Below, piece by piece: positions 1-12,338 of a stretch of DNA of 64,000 nucleotides (its first letter is position 1; each line of letters opens with the position of its first letter). Position numbers and translations under genes: made by a program. The DNA comes from Lepidodermella squamata (lineage: Eukaryota; Gastrotricha): the NCBI GenBank assembly GCA_047495785.1, contig JBLDXI010000002.1:186001-250000 (forward strand). Direction: 5' to 3'. Under the pieces are notes generated by a model. That model searched no databases and was not told the DNA's origin. It was given only the letters and a program-made list of their open reading frames with translations.

Positions 1-3000
1 TAGATCTTTCGCCTCAATCATAGCCTCCCTTTTCAGTAATTTTGCCGCAATTTCGGTGTTATTCTCCCGGAAAGCTGCGACATGGAGTAGAGACCGTCCG
101 GCTGTGTCGGCGCTTAGCAGAAGGGTTTCACCGCCGAATTCAACCAAAAACTCGACAAATTTCCACTGGTTCGAAATTACAGCAATGTGAACCGGCTTTC
201 CAGTATCCTTTTCGCTGTACTTCACCGGGTAGAAGCACGGCTGGTCAATCTCCTCGATTTGGCCATCCTTACCAGACGCTTGGAACAAAGCTCGAGCGAA
301 ATTGACAGAGCCGAAATTCGCCGCGACACAAATTGGCGCATTGTTGTAGTTATCGACGTAGGTTTCGTTGGTCATTAGCTGCGACAAAGGTCCCTCGAAA
401 ACATCCGCCTTATCCATCTCCGCCGCGATATGCAACGCAGTTTTGCCATGAGGTTCGCAGCACTTTGCCGTAAGCTTCGCGCCGTGTCTGATCAGGAACT
501 CTGCGAAATCTCGTTGGTTATGAGCGACAGCTTCATGAATCGGCTGCATGCCGTTTTTGTCGACGTGGTTGATATCGGCAAGGTGTTCAAGCAACTTATC
601 AGCCGCGGCGAACTTGTGCCAACGTGGCGTGTCGACCAAAGGCTCAGGTTGTCGTCGCGAGGCGTAGAAAATCGGCGTTTGGCCTTCGTCCTGCTCAGCC
701 TCTACCATCTCAACATCACCTTTCCCACTTAAATCAAGATGCCGTAGTAGGAAATCGAGAAACTGGAAGCTGTTCCCCCAAAGCGCCATATGAATCGGCA
801 GTTCGCCCTTATCATTCGCCATGGTAAGATTAGCCCCGTGTTCGATTAGGAACTGGCCAACTTGGGCGGAATCGTATAACGCTGCGACGTGAAGCGGGGT
901 CCAGCCACTTGAATTCTGAACATCAGCCAAGTCGTGAAAGTGGTCCGTTAACATTTCCCGGAACCTTGACAGCTCGTCCTTAGCCGCAAGTTCGAATAAC
1001 TGCTCTAAATACGTTGCCGTAGACTCTTCCTCGCCTTCCAACACCATTTTAAACGCGTGGTAGTTCCTCCGCATCACAGCCTCGTGTAACGGAGATTTCG
1101 AACCAGGTTGTAAGGCTTCGACTATAGCTTCGATAGGTTCAGTATCGTTGTGGCCGAGAGATATGGCGCTTAGGAGTTTCCGTGTCATCTCGAGACTTCC
1201 GACTTCAACAGCCATTTGAAGCGGCTTTTTGCCATGCTTATCCGCGGTGATCAGGACTTCTAACGCATTTGGTTTCTCGAGGAACAGCCCCAACACCTCG
1301 GAGTTATTCGCCTTTACGACTAAATGAATCGCCGAGTCGCCGACGTCGTTAACAGGCTCGATTTTCGCGTTGTGTTGAAGTAGGAATTTAACGAATTCCG
1401 TGCTCTTATTGTTCAAAATTGCGACCTGAAGCGGGGTCATACTTCCAGGGTTAATACAGCCTGGGCATGGCGTTGATTTCGAGTTGATGCTGTGCTTCAT
1501 CCGTTTCAGCGTGTCCAGCTCCGTGAGATAGGCCAGCATTTTGCTGTCCGCAGCGATGTGGAACGCGTTGAAGCCGGTTGAATCTTCAGCTGATATATTG
1601 GCACCGCGATATTGGAGGAATTTAGCGTAGAGAACTGCGCCAGCCCCAACTGCGGCTAGGAATGGAGTTCGGCCATCTCGGTCTCGACCTTCGATTTCGG
1701 CGCCGTTGTCGAGGAGGGTTGAGCCAACCGTATCGCCTGGTGCTGCGTCATTCATTGCGCCCATAAATAGGGAAACCACTTGGCCTTCGACAAGTTCAGG
1801 AATAGCAGGCTATAAAAATCGAAAAAAGATTGAAATTATGTCATTTTTAAGGCAGAAATGAACTAATGTCCAAAATGAGGGCAATTCATGAAAAATTCAA
1901 AATTCGAAAAATTCCCATGCATTATTAAGTTTTGGGATAAATTTATATTTGAAAATTTTGAAAATTCCCAGGTACAACATTATCCTCGTATATTAAGCTA
2001 TAATTAAGTTAAATTTTAGAGACATCATTGTCCTTTGATTTGCCATAATTCAGGACATGGAATCCAAATAAAACATGATATTTAAAAAAAACATGCAAAT
2101 AAAAAATAAAATGCGACAAGGGATATTTCAACCAATTTTTGAAATATAATTTTTGAAATTTCTAAGAAATTCTTGAACAAAATTAAAACTTCAAAAATGA
2201 TGAATAAATAATGAATAATGAATGAACGATGATTCATACTAATTAATTAGTTAATATTAAAAATTTACTCACCAATATTGAGCCACCTTCCATGAAAACT
2301 TGATCCTTCAAAACCGGGTATTCGGACACAGTTTGTCCTCTATTGAAAATCAGTTGTTGCCGATAGGCCGCAACGTGAAGGGCATTAGCACGATGCGAAT
2401 CAAGAGTTTTAACCAGTTTCTTCCTGCCATGTGTCAGCAAAAAATGCACCATTTCAGCCTGGTTGTAAAGCGTGGCGACGTGAAGCGGATTTCCAACTCG
2501 CTGCGGCGTTCCAAACGGGCATTCGGTTTCGTCGAAAATTGACTCTTTAACAGGGAAATCGTTCAACTCTCGGATGAGATCGGCAATGTGAACGTTTCCG
2601 ATTTGTGCAGCGATGCATAACGAAGATCGGCCGCTTGCGTCGAGAGCGCTGATCATTCGGTGTTTAAAATCGGCGAATTTTATGTGATCAAGTAGTAATC
2701 TAACAATATCAGATTGATGGCGCCATGTTGCAATGTGAATAGCCTGTAAAATGTTGAAAAAAATCAAATATTATCATAAAAAAATCTAAGAATTTCATTT
2801 CAACTCTTCAATTCTTAAAAATTTGAAATTTGAAAAATTCTCAAAAAATATTTCCAAAATTTCAAAATCCAAAATTCCAATATTTCCAAATTTGAAATTT
2901 TGAAATTTAAATCCTCCTTAAAAAAAATTGAAATATGAAATTCAAAATCTTGAAATTTTCGAATTGAAACAATTAAATTTTCAAATTTCAATATAAATCT

Positions 3001-3448
3001 GTTTAATTAGCCATTTCAAAGATCCAGTAATTACCTGTTCATTTGTGCCTGGTAAAGAGGCCGAAATGTTGACCCCGCTGTGCAACAGGTGGTCCATGAC
3101 CCGGGTCGCGCCATGGGCGGCCGCTAGCAACAGCGGTGACCAGCCACTTGCGTTTTTAACGTTAACATCGCCATTAAAATGATCACGCAACAAATCTGTC
3201 GCAATGCCAACTAAATCATCCTTAATAGCTTCGTCGAGGCTTTCGAACGGCGTCAGTTCTGGCGGTAATGACGGGTCAATTATAGGCCCGGCGCCTGATG
3301 ATGAGGCGATGACTGAAAGTAACGCGGGCGAAATAGGCCGGGTAAGTTGGTCATCGAGAGGTACAGGTAAATCATCGTCCTCTTCAACGCATATTACGTA
3401 AGGTAAGAAAAACAGCGCGATTAACGCCGCAATAATTTTTAAAATCAT
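1..3448 (-). CDS. Secreted ankyrin-repeat protein (C-terminus off the left edge)
   Basis: Three exons read on the minus strand: 3448-3035, 2743-2273 and 1809 to beyond position 1, all phase 0, with GT-AG introns. At least 898 residues are visible and no stop is reached. Residues 1-20 are a clear signal peptide ending at YVIC, followed by an acidic DDD stretch. From about residue 80 on the protein is a run of ankyrin repeats (for example GWSPLLLAAAHG, RSLLHVAAF, KTALHIAAE, GWTPLHVAA). Ankyrin repeats are normally intracellular protein-binding scaffolds, so a signal peptide on an all-ankyrin protein is unusual; no membrane segment is visible in the window. Partner and function cannot be told. 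Start chosen because the first ATG gives the signal peptide. Confidence 0.85.
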
Positions 3449-4457
3449 TCTAAATTGAATAAAAAATTAAAAAAAATATGAAAAAACGAAAATTGAGCAA
3501 AATTAAATTACATTTTTCTAATTTAAATAATAATAATTGCCATTTATTCCAGAATTATTTGAAATATGTTGACTAAAATTAGTAAAAATTGTGGAGGGTC
3601 AAATTCCGACTTTAAATTTCCAATTAATTTCAAAGTGGAGTTTGTTGACCTCTGAAAAATGAGTTGTTGTTTATTCAAGAAAAATCCAGTAAATTACCGC
3701 TATTCGCTCACTCGCTCTGTCAGCATCATTAGTTGACAGTTTATCGCTATTTCAGTCGTCATAATAATTAAGCTACCCCTGCGCGAACAAAAACGCATTC
3801 AGAAGTTAATGAAAAAGGTAAACATACAAAACAGGTTAGCGACCTAATAAAGCTTAGGCCATGAGGCGGCGGTTTTTGCTTTATAGCCAGAATGGTATTA
3901 GGTACAAAAATAAATACGCCACAGGGACTCATCGTCTGAATACACCATAAAGGAACATACATCAGAACAATTGCTAAAGGCATAAATTTAGGTAATACGC
4001 AGCAATGTCACGCTAAAAGATGCTGCAACTTAACTACCGGCCAAAAATTCAACACATATAATCTCAACAATAATTAAGCAAAAATTGTTCAGGTGGTTAG
4101 AAAACGCTCGTATTATTATTATTATTATTACTGCTATATGTATATTTGATTTCGCGGCATGTAAACAATATGCGCATTTAACAGCCGAGAAATTTTCAAG
4201 AAGAAAATAAAAATTTAGCATCAACTCTTTTGTTAAATACATCCGCAAGAAATATTTTATTTACCCGTGGTTTATTTGTTATAATATTATAAATACATGA
4301 TACCTAACTGTTACATATATTTATTTTTGCATATTATAAGTATTTATTCGCGGCAGTGGTAATAATAATTAAAAATTATATAGCGCCAAAATTTTCAACT
4401 TGACTCGGTGGTTTAGTTATTGCAAAAAGTTACTATACAGGCAGGCATCAAGTGGGC

Positions 4458-4595
4458 ATCGCGCGTGCGCACGCTCTTGAATAGCCGCCGCATCCACGAA
4501 CCACGCGCGCGCGCAGTTTTTATGATGCGCGCGCGCGCTCACTCACTCACTCACTCGCGATAATTTTTAATTGCGCGCGCGCGGTCTCTCGCAAC
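4458..4595. repeat. (CG)n-rich cluster with CACT microsatellite
   Basis: Several runs of alternating C and G (8-12 bases each) separated by AT-rich spacers, with a short CACT/ACTC repeat near 4541-4555. Alternating CG runs can adopt Z-DNA. The composition resembles the interior of the inverted-repeat element at 50498-51428, but its terminal sequence is not found here, so common origin is a guess. Confidence 0.6.
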
Positions 4596-5317
4596 TTTTT
4601 TTCCTGGTTCAGAGATTAATAACACTCAACTGATTATTTTTGTTGTTAAAAAAGTCCTTTATTAGTATCGCTTTAAAATGCATATAATATATGTTGTAAT
4701 AACGGCTCGTGTTAACCGCAGCTTATTTGTTATTAAGCGCGAAAAAATGTGAATAATGAAGTACTTACATAATAAGATAAAAATTTGTCAATTTTTCATC
4801 GTCCACACAGCAGGTGTTTACCAAGCGCTCATTTTGTCAGACCAATTTGCATCGCAATTTCTGTTATCTCAGGTGCGATCTAACCGGTTCAAAAAATTGT
4901 TGTTTTTTCGAAAAAAATTCATAGAAAAAAATGGTGTGGCAATTAAAAATTTAGAAAATTGTAACGCGTCAAAACACTCGAGGTTTTTTCGATGGTCTGT
5001 TTTTGAAGCAGATCATAAATCTTCGCTGCGGTGTTTATTACAAGCCACACAGACAATGCGTCGTTATGACCGAAAACTTGTTGCCACCATTATTCTATAA
5101 TAGCTTTGCAAACAACGCAACAGTTGTGTGCATTAAAACGCTGATAAGATCATGAGCAAACATAGTTGGCTGCCGACTTGGCCGAATTTACGCTGGATAT
5201 TCGTGGACACAATATTCACAAAGTCAAATTAAAGAATATTCGGAAGTACAGATGAGTCCACCTTTGGAAAAGTTCAATTTCGAACTTCATTAATTTTTAA
5301 ATATACTCATAACGGCA

Positions 5318-5490
5318 GGCCGGAATAACAGCAAACACCCAAAACAGCAAACGTGACAAAACAGCAGAAACACTGTGCATCTTTTACATATATTAATTTT
5401 TCGCTGTTTTGTCGCAAAATACTGAATTTGCTGTTTTGTCGCATTCGATGTTCTGCGAAGTTGCTGTTTTGTCGCCAAACCCTCACGGCA
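5318..5490. repeat. Short-word array, copy A (CTGTTTTGTCGC)
   Basis: The word TTGCTGTTTTGTCGC and its reverse complement recur several times, with a related TGTTCTGCGAAG between. The same arrangement of words and spacers recurs at about 25345-25530 inside an intron, so this is a dispersed, probably non-autonomous repeat family. Confidence 0.7.
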
Positions 5491-6703
5491 ACGCCTTAAA
5501 TTCTGCAAAATGTGTAGGAAATTTACTTTTTGGATGAAATTAAAAATTCGTAGTTTTTCGATTTTTTCAAGCTATTTCGAAGTCAGAACTTAATTTTCAA
5601 TCTATGAAGTTCAAAAATTTTGACGATATTTGGTTTTCGATTAAGGTAAGATGGAGCTACTTTGAGCCTTCAGCAATCGCGATTCCACCTTAATAATCGC
5701 GTGGTTCTCTTGTGAGGAAAAATTCCGTTCCGCTCAAAATCAGCGACACCTCAGAGTGTCCCATAAGTTGCGCCGTAATTTTTCAATTTTGTAGCTTTTA
5801 TTTAGGAAATTCAAACATTCTTCCTTCAAGTAAACCTAACCAGGATAATCCCATCTTTTAATTAACAGTGATTTTACCGAAGAAATCATAATTTTATCGA
5901 AAATAACTGGAAAACCCAGATGGCAATTTGTTTGGTAATTTTCGGATTTTTACCTGGCTGAACCAAAATTTTCGGGTTTTCTCATTGAGAAGTCACATAA
6001 TTACCATATTTGTTACAATAGCAGCCATAATAAGTAAACTATAATTTCAACCTCAAAGATCTGGAAAATTCGAAAATTAATTTCTGGTAAATCGTTCATT
6101 TTTTGTTTCGATCTCGGACTTATAGCTTATCAATCCTGGGCTACTATTAGGAATGGGCGATTGCTAGGTACTTGGCTATTGGAACAAATACGGTAAGTTC
6201 ACGGATATCCGAAGAAAATTAGGTAAGATACCGAAAAATACCGAACCAGTTACCATCGGGGTTTTCCGGGTTTTTTCGGTAAAATCGCTGTTTACAGATG
6301 ATAAAAGAAAGACTGAAAAATCATTACCATCCTCATTTCATGATCATTAATCACGCCACTCATTTTAAACTTCTGATGCCTTTTTTCCTGTATCATGCGT
6401 TAATTATGGGACACGCTGTTTGAAGTCGAATAAAACTCCACCCCTTTTTAGAAGACGCAGTAATTATTCAGTGTCCTTAGTTTACCTGAGAGGCATCGCA
6501 AGTTGCAGTTATTCAAGCTGTTCGCATCATTTAAATGATAATGATCGAGACATTCACCGGTCGGCGACCTTCAAAGGTCATAAAATTCCTTAATTTCCCA
6601 TTCTAACGATCATGATTCTAGGAAACATTCCAGACTAATAAAAACTGATAATGATATATAAAAATCCACGAAAATACCGTAATTTTTTTATTTTACTGAA
6701 AAA

Positions 6704-8237
6704 ATGTCCCAATTTATTCTAGCAATTTTTTCGCTCATTTTCGTCACGGTCCACTGCGGCCCGCATAGGTGCCAACTGCCGCCTGATGTCGGAAACAGCA
6801 CACTCTGCGACAGCAAGATGACCACCCGCTGGACCTACGAAGAGCACCGCGGCGTTTGCATTCAATTCGCCTACACCGGCTGCGGCGGCAACACCAACAA
6901 TTTCGTAACAATTGACGATTGCCGGCGCGAGTGCGCGGGCGTAGGCACTCAAGCGTGGAATTCGGCTAACAAGGAAGGCCAGCAAGCTCGCTGCTTCGAG
7001 CCACAAGCCGCCGGCCCGTGCGAGTTCTTCATCGATCGCTACTACTTCGACGCGAACTCCCGAACTTGTGAAATATTCAAATATTCCGGCTGTGCTGGGA
7101 ATAGCAATAATTTTGTCACTCGAAGCCACTGCGAGAATATTTGCGAGTCACCGATCAACGCCGCGACTACGCCGATCACGCGAATGGACTATTGGAAGGA
7201 CGAACGGTGTGGTGGGCAGTATTTAGCCGTGGTTAAGGCGAAATTTCCGACGATGAAGTGCGCCGAGCAGGCGGCCGTGAAATTTCAGTACAACCGCGAG
7301 ACTCTGGCGTGCGAGCAGGTGCAATTCTACGGCTGCCCGCGTGTCAAGAATATGAACCTGTTCGAAACTGCGACCGAGTGCCGCCGCTTGTGCATGCCAC
7401 CAGGTAGTAATAGTAGATCTCATTTGCATAGATATGTATCGCGATTTAAGAGAAAATCTAAGAAAAATCATGGATTGTCTTCAATGAAAATCCAGGATTT
7501 TTCTCTGATTTGTTCAATTTTTTTCATATTTTTTTTAAATTCATAAAACAATATTTTTCGGCATGCTAAAATATTAGCCATGTGAAAAATAATTTTCCGA
7601 ATAAATTCTAATTATTGCGATTCTTTTCATTTATTTGAATTATTTACCACGTTTTGTAAAATTTATTTTATTTTATTTTTCTCAGTTTCGAAAAAACGAG
7701 AAGATGCCTGGCATCATGCGGCTCATCAAAAGATGAGGCTTTTGCTGCAGGATAAAGGCGAATAATGCCGATACGAATTGCGTCTTCTAAATTTTTTTAG
7801 AAAGAAAGACATTAAACCGCCCTTCGCTTAATCCCTATTGTGAATAACGAATAAAATTGCAACGAATGACCTGAGTCGTTTTTTTTTTACCAAAATTAAA
7901 CCCTTTAATTATCGGTGATTGATTTGCTGAATCCTGAAATTGATTTGCGAATCAATTTCAGGATCAATAGGGCACGCTGGTCGCTAACTTTAACCGAACA
8001 TTTACCGGAATCTATAAAAAATTCAGGTCGATCCGGAAAATTCGATCAATTAATTAGGTCAAGGAGGAAGGAGGTTACTCTATTGTAACTTGCAATCATT
8101 TTCATAATTATATCATTTTCGATTTTCTTGATATATTGATTTTCTCTTTTTCAGCTTCGAAAAAACGCGGAGACAAAAGGTGGTTCGCACGTCGAATGAA
8201 GCAGTTGGTTCAACATAAGCAAGGGCAATCGGTTTGA
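6704..8237 (+). CDS. Secreted triple-Kunitz-domain protein with alternative 3' exons
   Basis: Signal peptide (residues 1-18, ending VHC-GPH) then three Kunitz/BPTI-like domains, about residues 22-77, 96-150 and 165-232, each with six cysteines and the GCGGN.NNF-type signature in the first two. Predicted P1 residues after the second cysteine are Asp, Glu and Ala, so classical trypsin inhibition is unlikely. The long frame continues to a stop at 7546 with a hydrophobic tail, but a good donor lies right after the third domain (exon end 7403, CCACCAG|GTAGTA, phase 1). Two downstream acceptors give in-frame short exons: 7686-7765 and 8155-8237, both beginning S-K-K-R and both ending in a stop. They look like duplicated, mutually exclusive last exons with basic tails; the unspliced form would instead carry the hydrophobic tail. 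Confidence 0.8.
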
Positions 8238-8757
8238 GCTTATTTGAAGCTCCCCGCTCCATGTTGAAGACAACATAAATAAACGTAAATAATCTCTCAG
8301 CATTTCTTTTCACATTGACTATATCGAATAAAATCACCCAGAATATGAGCACTGAGGACACCCTTACTGAGCTTCTACGGAGCCCTGAAATTCAAGAGAC
8401 AGGTTAAAGTCGGCGGATACCTATATCAATGGCGTGTGCATTCTGTTCGAGGCTCGAGGCAGTCCACCGCCTCTATCCCCTGTTAGTGGAGGAATTTCCA
8501 AGGCTACCCATTGAAGATATAACACCCAGGGTGCGACACCTGACCCAGGGTGCAATAATGACAAGGCCTATCGCCTGATCCGCGGGCTGAATACATGGGA
8601 TAACATATCCCCCATCAGGGTAAACACGACAGATATCAAGGTAGCTTTATTTATTCATGATCGACCTTCGCCTCACGCATCTCACAAACAACAATTAAGA
8701 CTCGCTCATCAAATCGGTCGAATCGCGACGCCGTGTCCAGCCTCTCGAAGTCAGCGC
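8238..8757. other. Intergenic, no gene seen
   Basis: Space between the Kunitz gene and the minus-strand cysteine-rich gene. AATAAA-like signals near 8275-8340 could end Kunitz transcripts. No RNA gene or coding sequence is recognised. Confidence 0.5.
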
Positions 8758-9181
8758 TTAAAGAATCCTTTCGTACACATTGTAGTCCTCGTGCCCGGTT
8801 TTTTCACTGCATTCGTACCACACGATGCAGTATTTAATTGGTTTATCTCCTGGTTCAACGTCTTTTTCAACATCGAAGCCAAATGCTTTGCACTCCCTAT
8901 TCCCTAACTTCTTGTTCGTGCACCATGCGGCACATTTCTCTTCCGAATCTATTCCACGATCGTCATTGAAATACTTTCTAATATATCGGGAATAAGCTTT
9001 GGTCAGAGCGCACTGTTCCTTTGCAGGCATCAGTTTGTAGCCAGGGTAGCCATCTGCGGCTGAAATAAGATAAAAACGTGTGACTTGTTGGTAGATAGTT
9101 TTTGATGAAGTCGAGTTACTTACCTGCCATGGCAATGCAGGAAACAGCGATGAGGGCGACGAGAACGATCTTGGATGTCAT
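8758..9181 (-). CDS. Small secreted cysteine-rich protein (PAN/apple-like?), 119 aa
   Basis: Two exons: 9181-9124 (signal peptide, MTSKIVLVALIAVSCIAMA) and 9059-8758, phase 1 junction with GTAAGT donor and TTTCAG acceptor. The mature part starts AADGYPGYKLMP and has the blocks EEKCAAWCTN, CKAFG(F/W) and WYEC, six cysteines in all. The spacing recalls PAN/apple-type or other small disulfide folds, but I do not recognise the family with certainty. It is paralogous to the divergently transcribed gene at 9813-10203; exon boundaries and signal peptide are nearly identical. Probably a secreted binding protein; no catalytic motif. Confidence 0.8.
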
Positions 9182-9812
9182 GTCAAAGCGAAAATTGGAG
9201 AAAGAGAAAATAATGTTTCAACAGAGAGAGAAAATTGAAATGATGAATTCCTAGCCTGCTTTCTGCGATCATTTATACCCTTTTCCACCTGTCACCCAGA
9301 AATTAAATTAATTGGGTCATTGCTACTCTGCTCAAGTGCATGATAACAATAGCATTAGTCATCGCCGAAAAATTGCCCTTGAGACAGCTGAAGCAACGGA
9401 GAGAAGAGCGGAGAAGATCATACGCTACCGTAGGCAATAACGTCATTTCGTGGTACTAAATTGATTGGGACATTTTTTAGTAAGCACTGGGCGTTTCGCC
9501 AACTTTCCAGCTGTCACGCAAAACATAAAAAACAATGAGTCACTGCTACTGCTCTGGCCCATGATAACAACAGCGGATTAACTTCACCGATCTACCCTCC
9601 GTTGCTTCAGCTGTGTTAAGTGTAAATTATCGGTTGACACTAATGCTTTTGTTATCTTGGACCTGAGCAGTAGCAATGACCCAATTAATTTAATTTCTGG
9701 GTGACAGGTGGAAAAGGGTTTAAAAGATCGTAGAGCAGGCTCGGAATTTAACATTTCAATTTTCTCTCTCTGTTGAAACATCATTTTATCTTTCGTCAAT
9801 TTTCTTCTTGAA
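9182..9812. promoter_or_regulatory. Shared divergent promoter region on an inverted duplication
   Basis: The 5' flanks of the two divergent genes are reverse-complement copies of each other: AATTAATTGGGTCATTGC-like sequence, the GTGGAAAAGGGT block and a TCTCTCTGTTGAAACAT block occur on both arms. A TATA box lies on the minus strand at 9277-9272 (TATAAATGATCG) and its counterpart at 9719-9725 on plus (TTTAAAAGATCG), each about 92 bp before its ATG. Conservation of these elements between arms suggests co-regulation. Confidence 0.65.
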
Positions 9813-10203
9813 ATGGCTTCTCAGATCGTTCTCGTCGCCCTCATCGCTGTTTCCTGCATTGCCATGGCAGGTAAGTAACTCGACTTCATCAAAAGCTATT
9901 CACTAACAAGTCATACATTTATATTGTATTTCAGCCGCAGATGGCTACCCTGGCTACAAACTGATGCCTTCGACTGGACATTGCTCGGAGGCACCGATTG
10001 GTTTTCTGATGAATGGCCTCCATGGAGTGACAACGGAAGAGAAATGTGCCGCCTGGTGCACAAACAACAAGCGCAAAAATAAGGATTGCAAAGCATTTGG
10101 CTGGGAAGTGACTGCTGAAGGTACTACAACCTGCTATTTGTGGTACGAGTGCAATGACAAAACTATGCTGGAATTAGCCTACAATGCGTATGAAAAGATT
10201 TAA
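9813..10203 (+). CDS. Small secreted cysteine-rich protein (PAN/apple-like?), 108 aa
   Basis: Exons 9813-9870 and 9935-10203, phase 1, donor GTAAGT, acceptor TTTCAG. Signal peptide MASQIVLVALIAVSCIAMA; mature protein starts AADGYPGYKLMP and keeps the six cysteines, EEKCAAWCTN, CKAFGW and LWYEC blocks of its divergent neighbour, with about half the other residues changed. The poly(A) signal AATAAATAAA lies about 100 bp after the stop. The signal-peptide exon is far more conserved between the pair than the mature part, which would fit diversifying selection or recent conversion of exon 1. Confidence 0.8.
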
Positions 10204-12338
10204 GCGCTGACTGCGGGAGGCTGGACCCGGCGTCGCGGTTCGACCGATTTGATGAGCGAGTCTTGTAGTTTGTGAGATGCTTGTGGTGAAGGTCGATAAT
10301 GAATAAATAAAGTTAACTTGATATATTATCTGTTTCGGCTAAACCCGCGCTGGTTTGAGTTTCGCTGTTGTGCTTTGTGCTGCACAGGGTGGTTGTGCAG
10401 TATTATTGGTAAGAATAAAAATCTCCCATTCATAAAACTGATGCTGTAGTACTATCTTAGTTTTCCAAGCTGCTATTTACAACCTATAAAGATGGTACTG
10501 TCGTGACTACCCGGTAACTCGCACCTTCACAAGTCACAAGAAACATAGATTTAATCACTCTTCATGCACATCATCATTTCGAGCGAGGAGCGCTAAGCAG
10601 TTAGTATCAGGTAAACTTGAGAGAAAAATTAATAAAAAATGAAGCACAAACCCGTCATCATATGTCATAGCGGCCTGGCAGCTTTGAAATAAATAAAAGA
10701 TAAATTAATAACGTTTCGGCTGATCCCGCACTGGTGTGAGTTCGCTGTTGTACTTCGCAGTTTCGATGATTCAAAATATATACAGCGTTACTTATGATAT
10801 GTAAGGCGGTTTATTATAAACATGTGGGCCGATTAGCTCTATTGTCGAGAACATTTACTTTGCTCAATCTGCTGCTAACAAGCCCTGAACAGAAAAACAA
10901 TGGTCGGATCCATGTTGATTCAGATACGAGAAAGACTCCCCTAATTATCTCCAAACCAAAAAAGCTTCTGACTTGGCTGCTCATACTTTCGTCGCCAAGC
11001 GCTGAAACAAAGATGTTATTTTGTTTCCTTTCCAACTTGTTCAAGAATACGAAAAGCGATTGCCGATCGAATATCGAATCAAGCCTTTGTGAAAGATCTA
11101 ATCGAAATGTTTAACAAAGGCACAATGCCAGAAGCTTACCGCATGTAACGCTAAACCTTGTCATTAAGACCTTCCAACTTTAAGGCCTTGTTTCAATCAG
11201 ATAGCGAAGCAACTCTAGGGATAATGTTAGGTATTAGGGATGATCCCTACCAGTTGAATTAGTCCGTACGATCAAATCAATAATCAATGAACTAATCGGG
11301 ACCTTGATGTCGATTTTCCTTATCCTTACCAGTTCTGATGTCCTACTTCGCTCTCTGCTTTCGTTGATCCTCGTGAATGATTTAAAAATCTAACTTCACC
11401 CGGCGATTTTCTTGATCTTTCAGGAGACCAAAAGATTCATCAGTCCATTGAATATCGCAGGATAGTTGCCCCTCATTAGTATAGCTGAATTTTCCTTCAC
11501 AGAGAGTATAGAATGACTATTAATTCAGCTTTCTGGTCAATTGCTGGTCATTTCTCCAGTACATTCATTATTTCACAAAGCAAAGATACGACCTATGTGT
11601 TATAGGATATAGTGAGTGGTGCAAAGAAAGTGGGGCATTCATCATTGGGCCGTAACGCTGTTGTTATCACGCGGATCCAGGCGGTAGTAAAGAAACCAAT
11701 TATTTGATGCCTGGGTGACTCTGCTGAAAGTTTGGCGAAACTACGGCTCGCTACTGCTCGGATCCATAAAAACTGAAAACAACATGAAAACAACAGTGGG
11801 TAAACATCTAGACTCTTCTCTCAGTTGCTTCAGCTGTCTCAGGGCAATTTATCGGTGAGCACTAATGCTAGTGTTATTATGGACCTGAGCAGCAGTAATA
11901 ATGCCCCAATTATTTTAGATTATTCATTTTATCTTGATGAATAAAATGAAAAAATGAATAATTAGATTGAGACAAACGGGTTTCAATCGTGATCAGGGCC
12001 TTCGAAAGCTCATAGACGAAGTAAGAGACGACTCATTTCTTCTCATCATTTTCCCAAATTTAGGAAAATCGGTTTAACTTCTGGCTGCCATGTCATTTGT
12101 CAGTGGTTTCGTTCTAGTCAAAAATCAGTTTAAGAGATTTTTCAGAGTTTTTGGCAACGCGTGATTTGCATGCATGTAATGGTACTATCATTCGTGTTTT
12201 TGTTATCAATAAATAATGCGCAGTGCGTAATCTTCAGCTCAAGCATAACGAAAGCTGGCAACTCGTATTCAGCGAACCAGTTGGGAGGCAAATACGAAAG
12301 CTCTCATATTATATACTTCATTTCGGTAAAGTTAAACT
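10204..12338. other. Intergenic region with relics of a further gene copy
   Basis: No intact gene. A segment near 10330-10385 (TTTCGGCTAAACCCGCGCTGG...) is repeated near 10706-10765, and the promoter-side sequence (GTTGCTTCAGCTGT, ATCGGTGAGCACTAATGC, GGACCTGAGCAGCAGTAAT) recurs at about 11810-11920. These match flanks of the cysteine-rich gene pair, so they look like debris from a third duplicated copy. A hydrophobic short frame starts at 12173 (MHVMVLSFVFLLSINNAQC) just before the methyltransferase and may be an upstream frame or a first exon. Confidence 0.5.

Larger units (their letters stand above)
3449..6703. other. Gene-poor intergenic region
   Basis: No convincing coding sequence is seen over 3.2 kb; the open frames at 3768-3983, 4030-4248 and 4756-5100 are AT-rich and featureless. 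The stretch holds a CG-dinucleotide cluster (about 4458-4595), a short-word array (about 5318-5490) and a second degenerate array of TTACCGAA/TTCGGTAA-like words (about 5870-6300). Positions 6046-6170 resemble 54290-54420, including a shared GGGCTACTATTAG followed by ATGGGCGATT, so this is a dispersed repeat. Confidence 0.6.

Noticed and set aside
4756-5100. A 114-residue protein
   Set aside because: AT-rich frame without signal, domain or splice context; expected by chance in 3 kb of AT-rich DNA.
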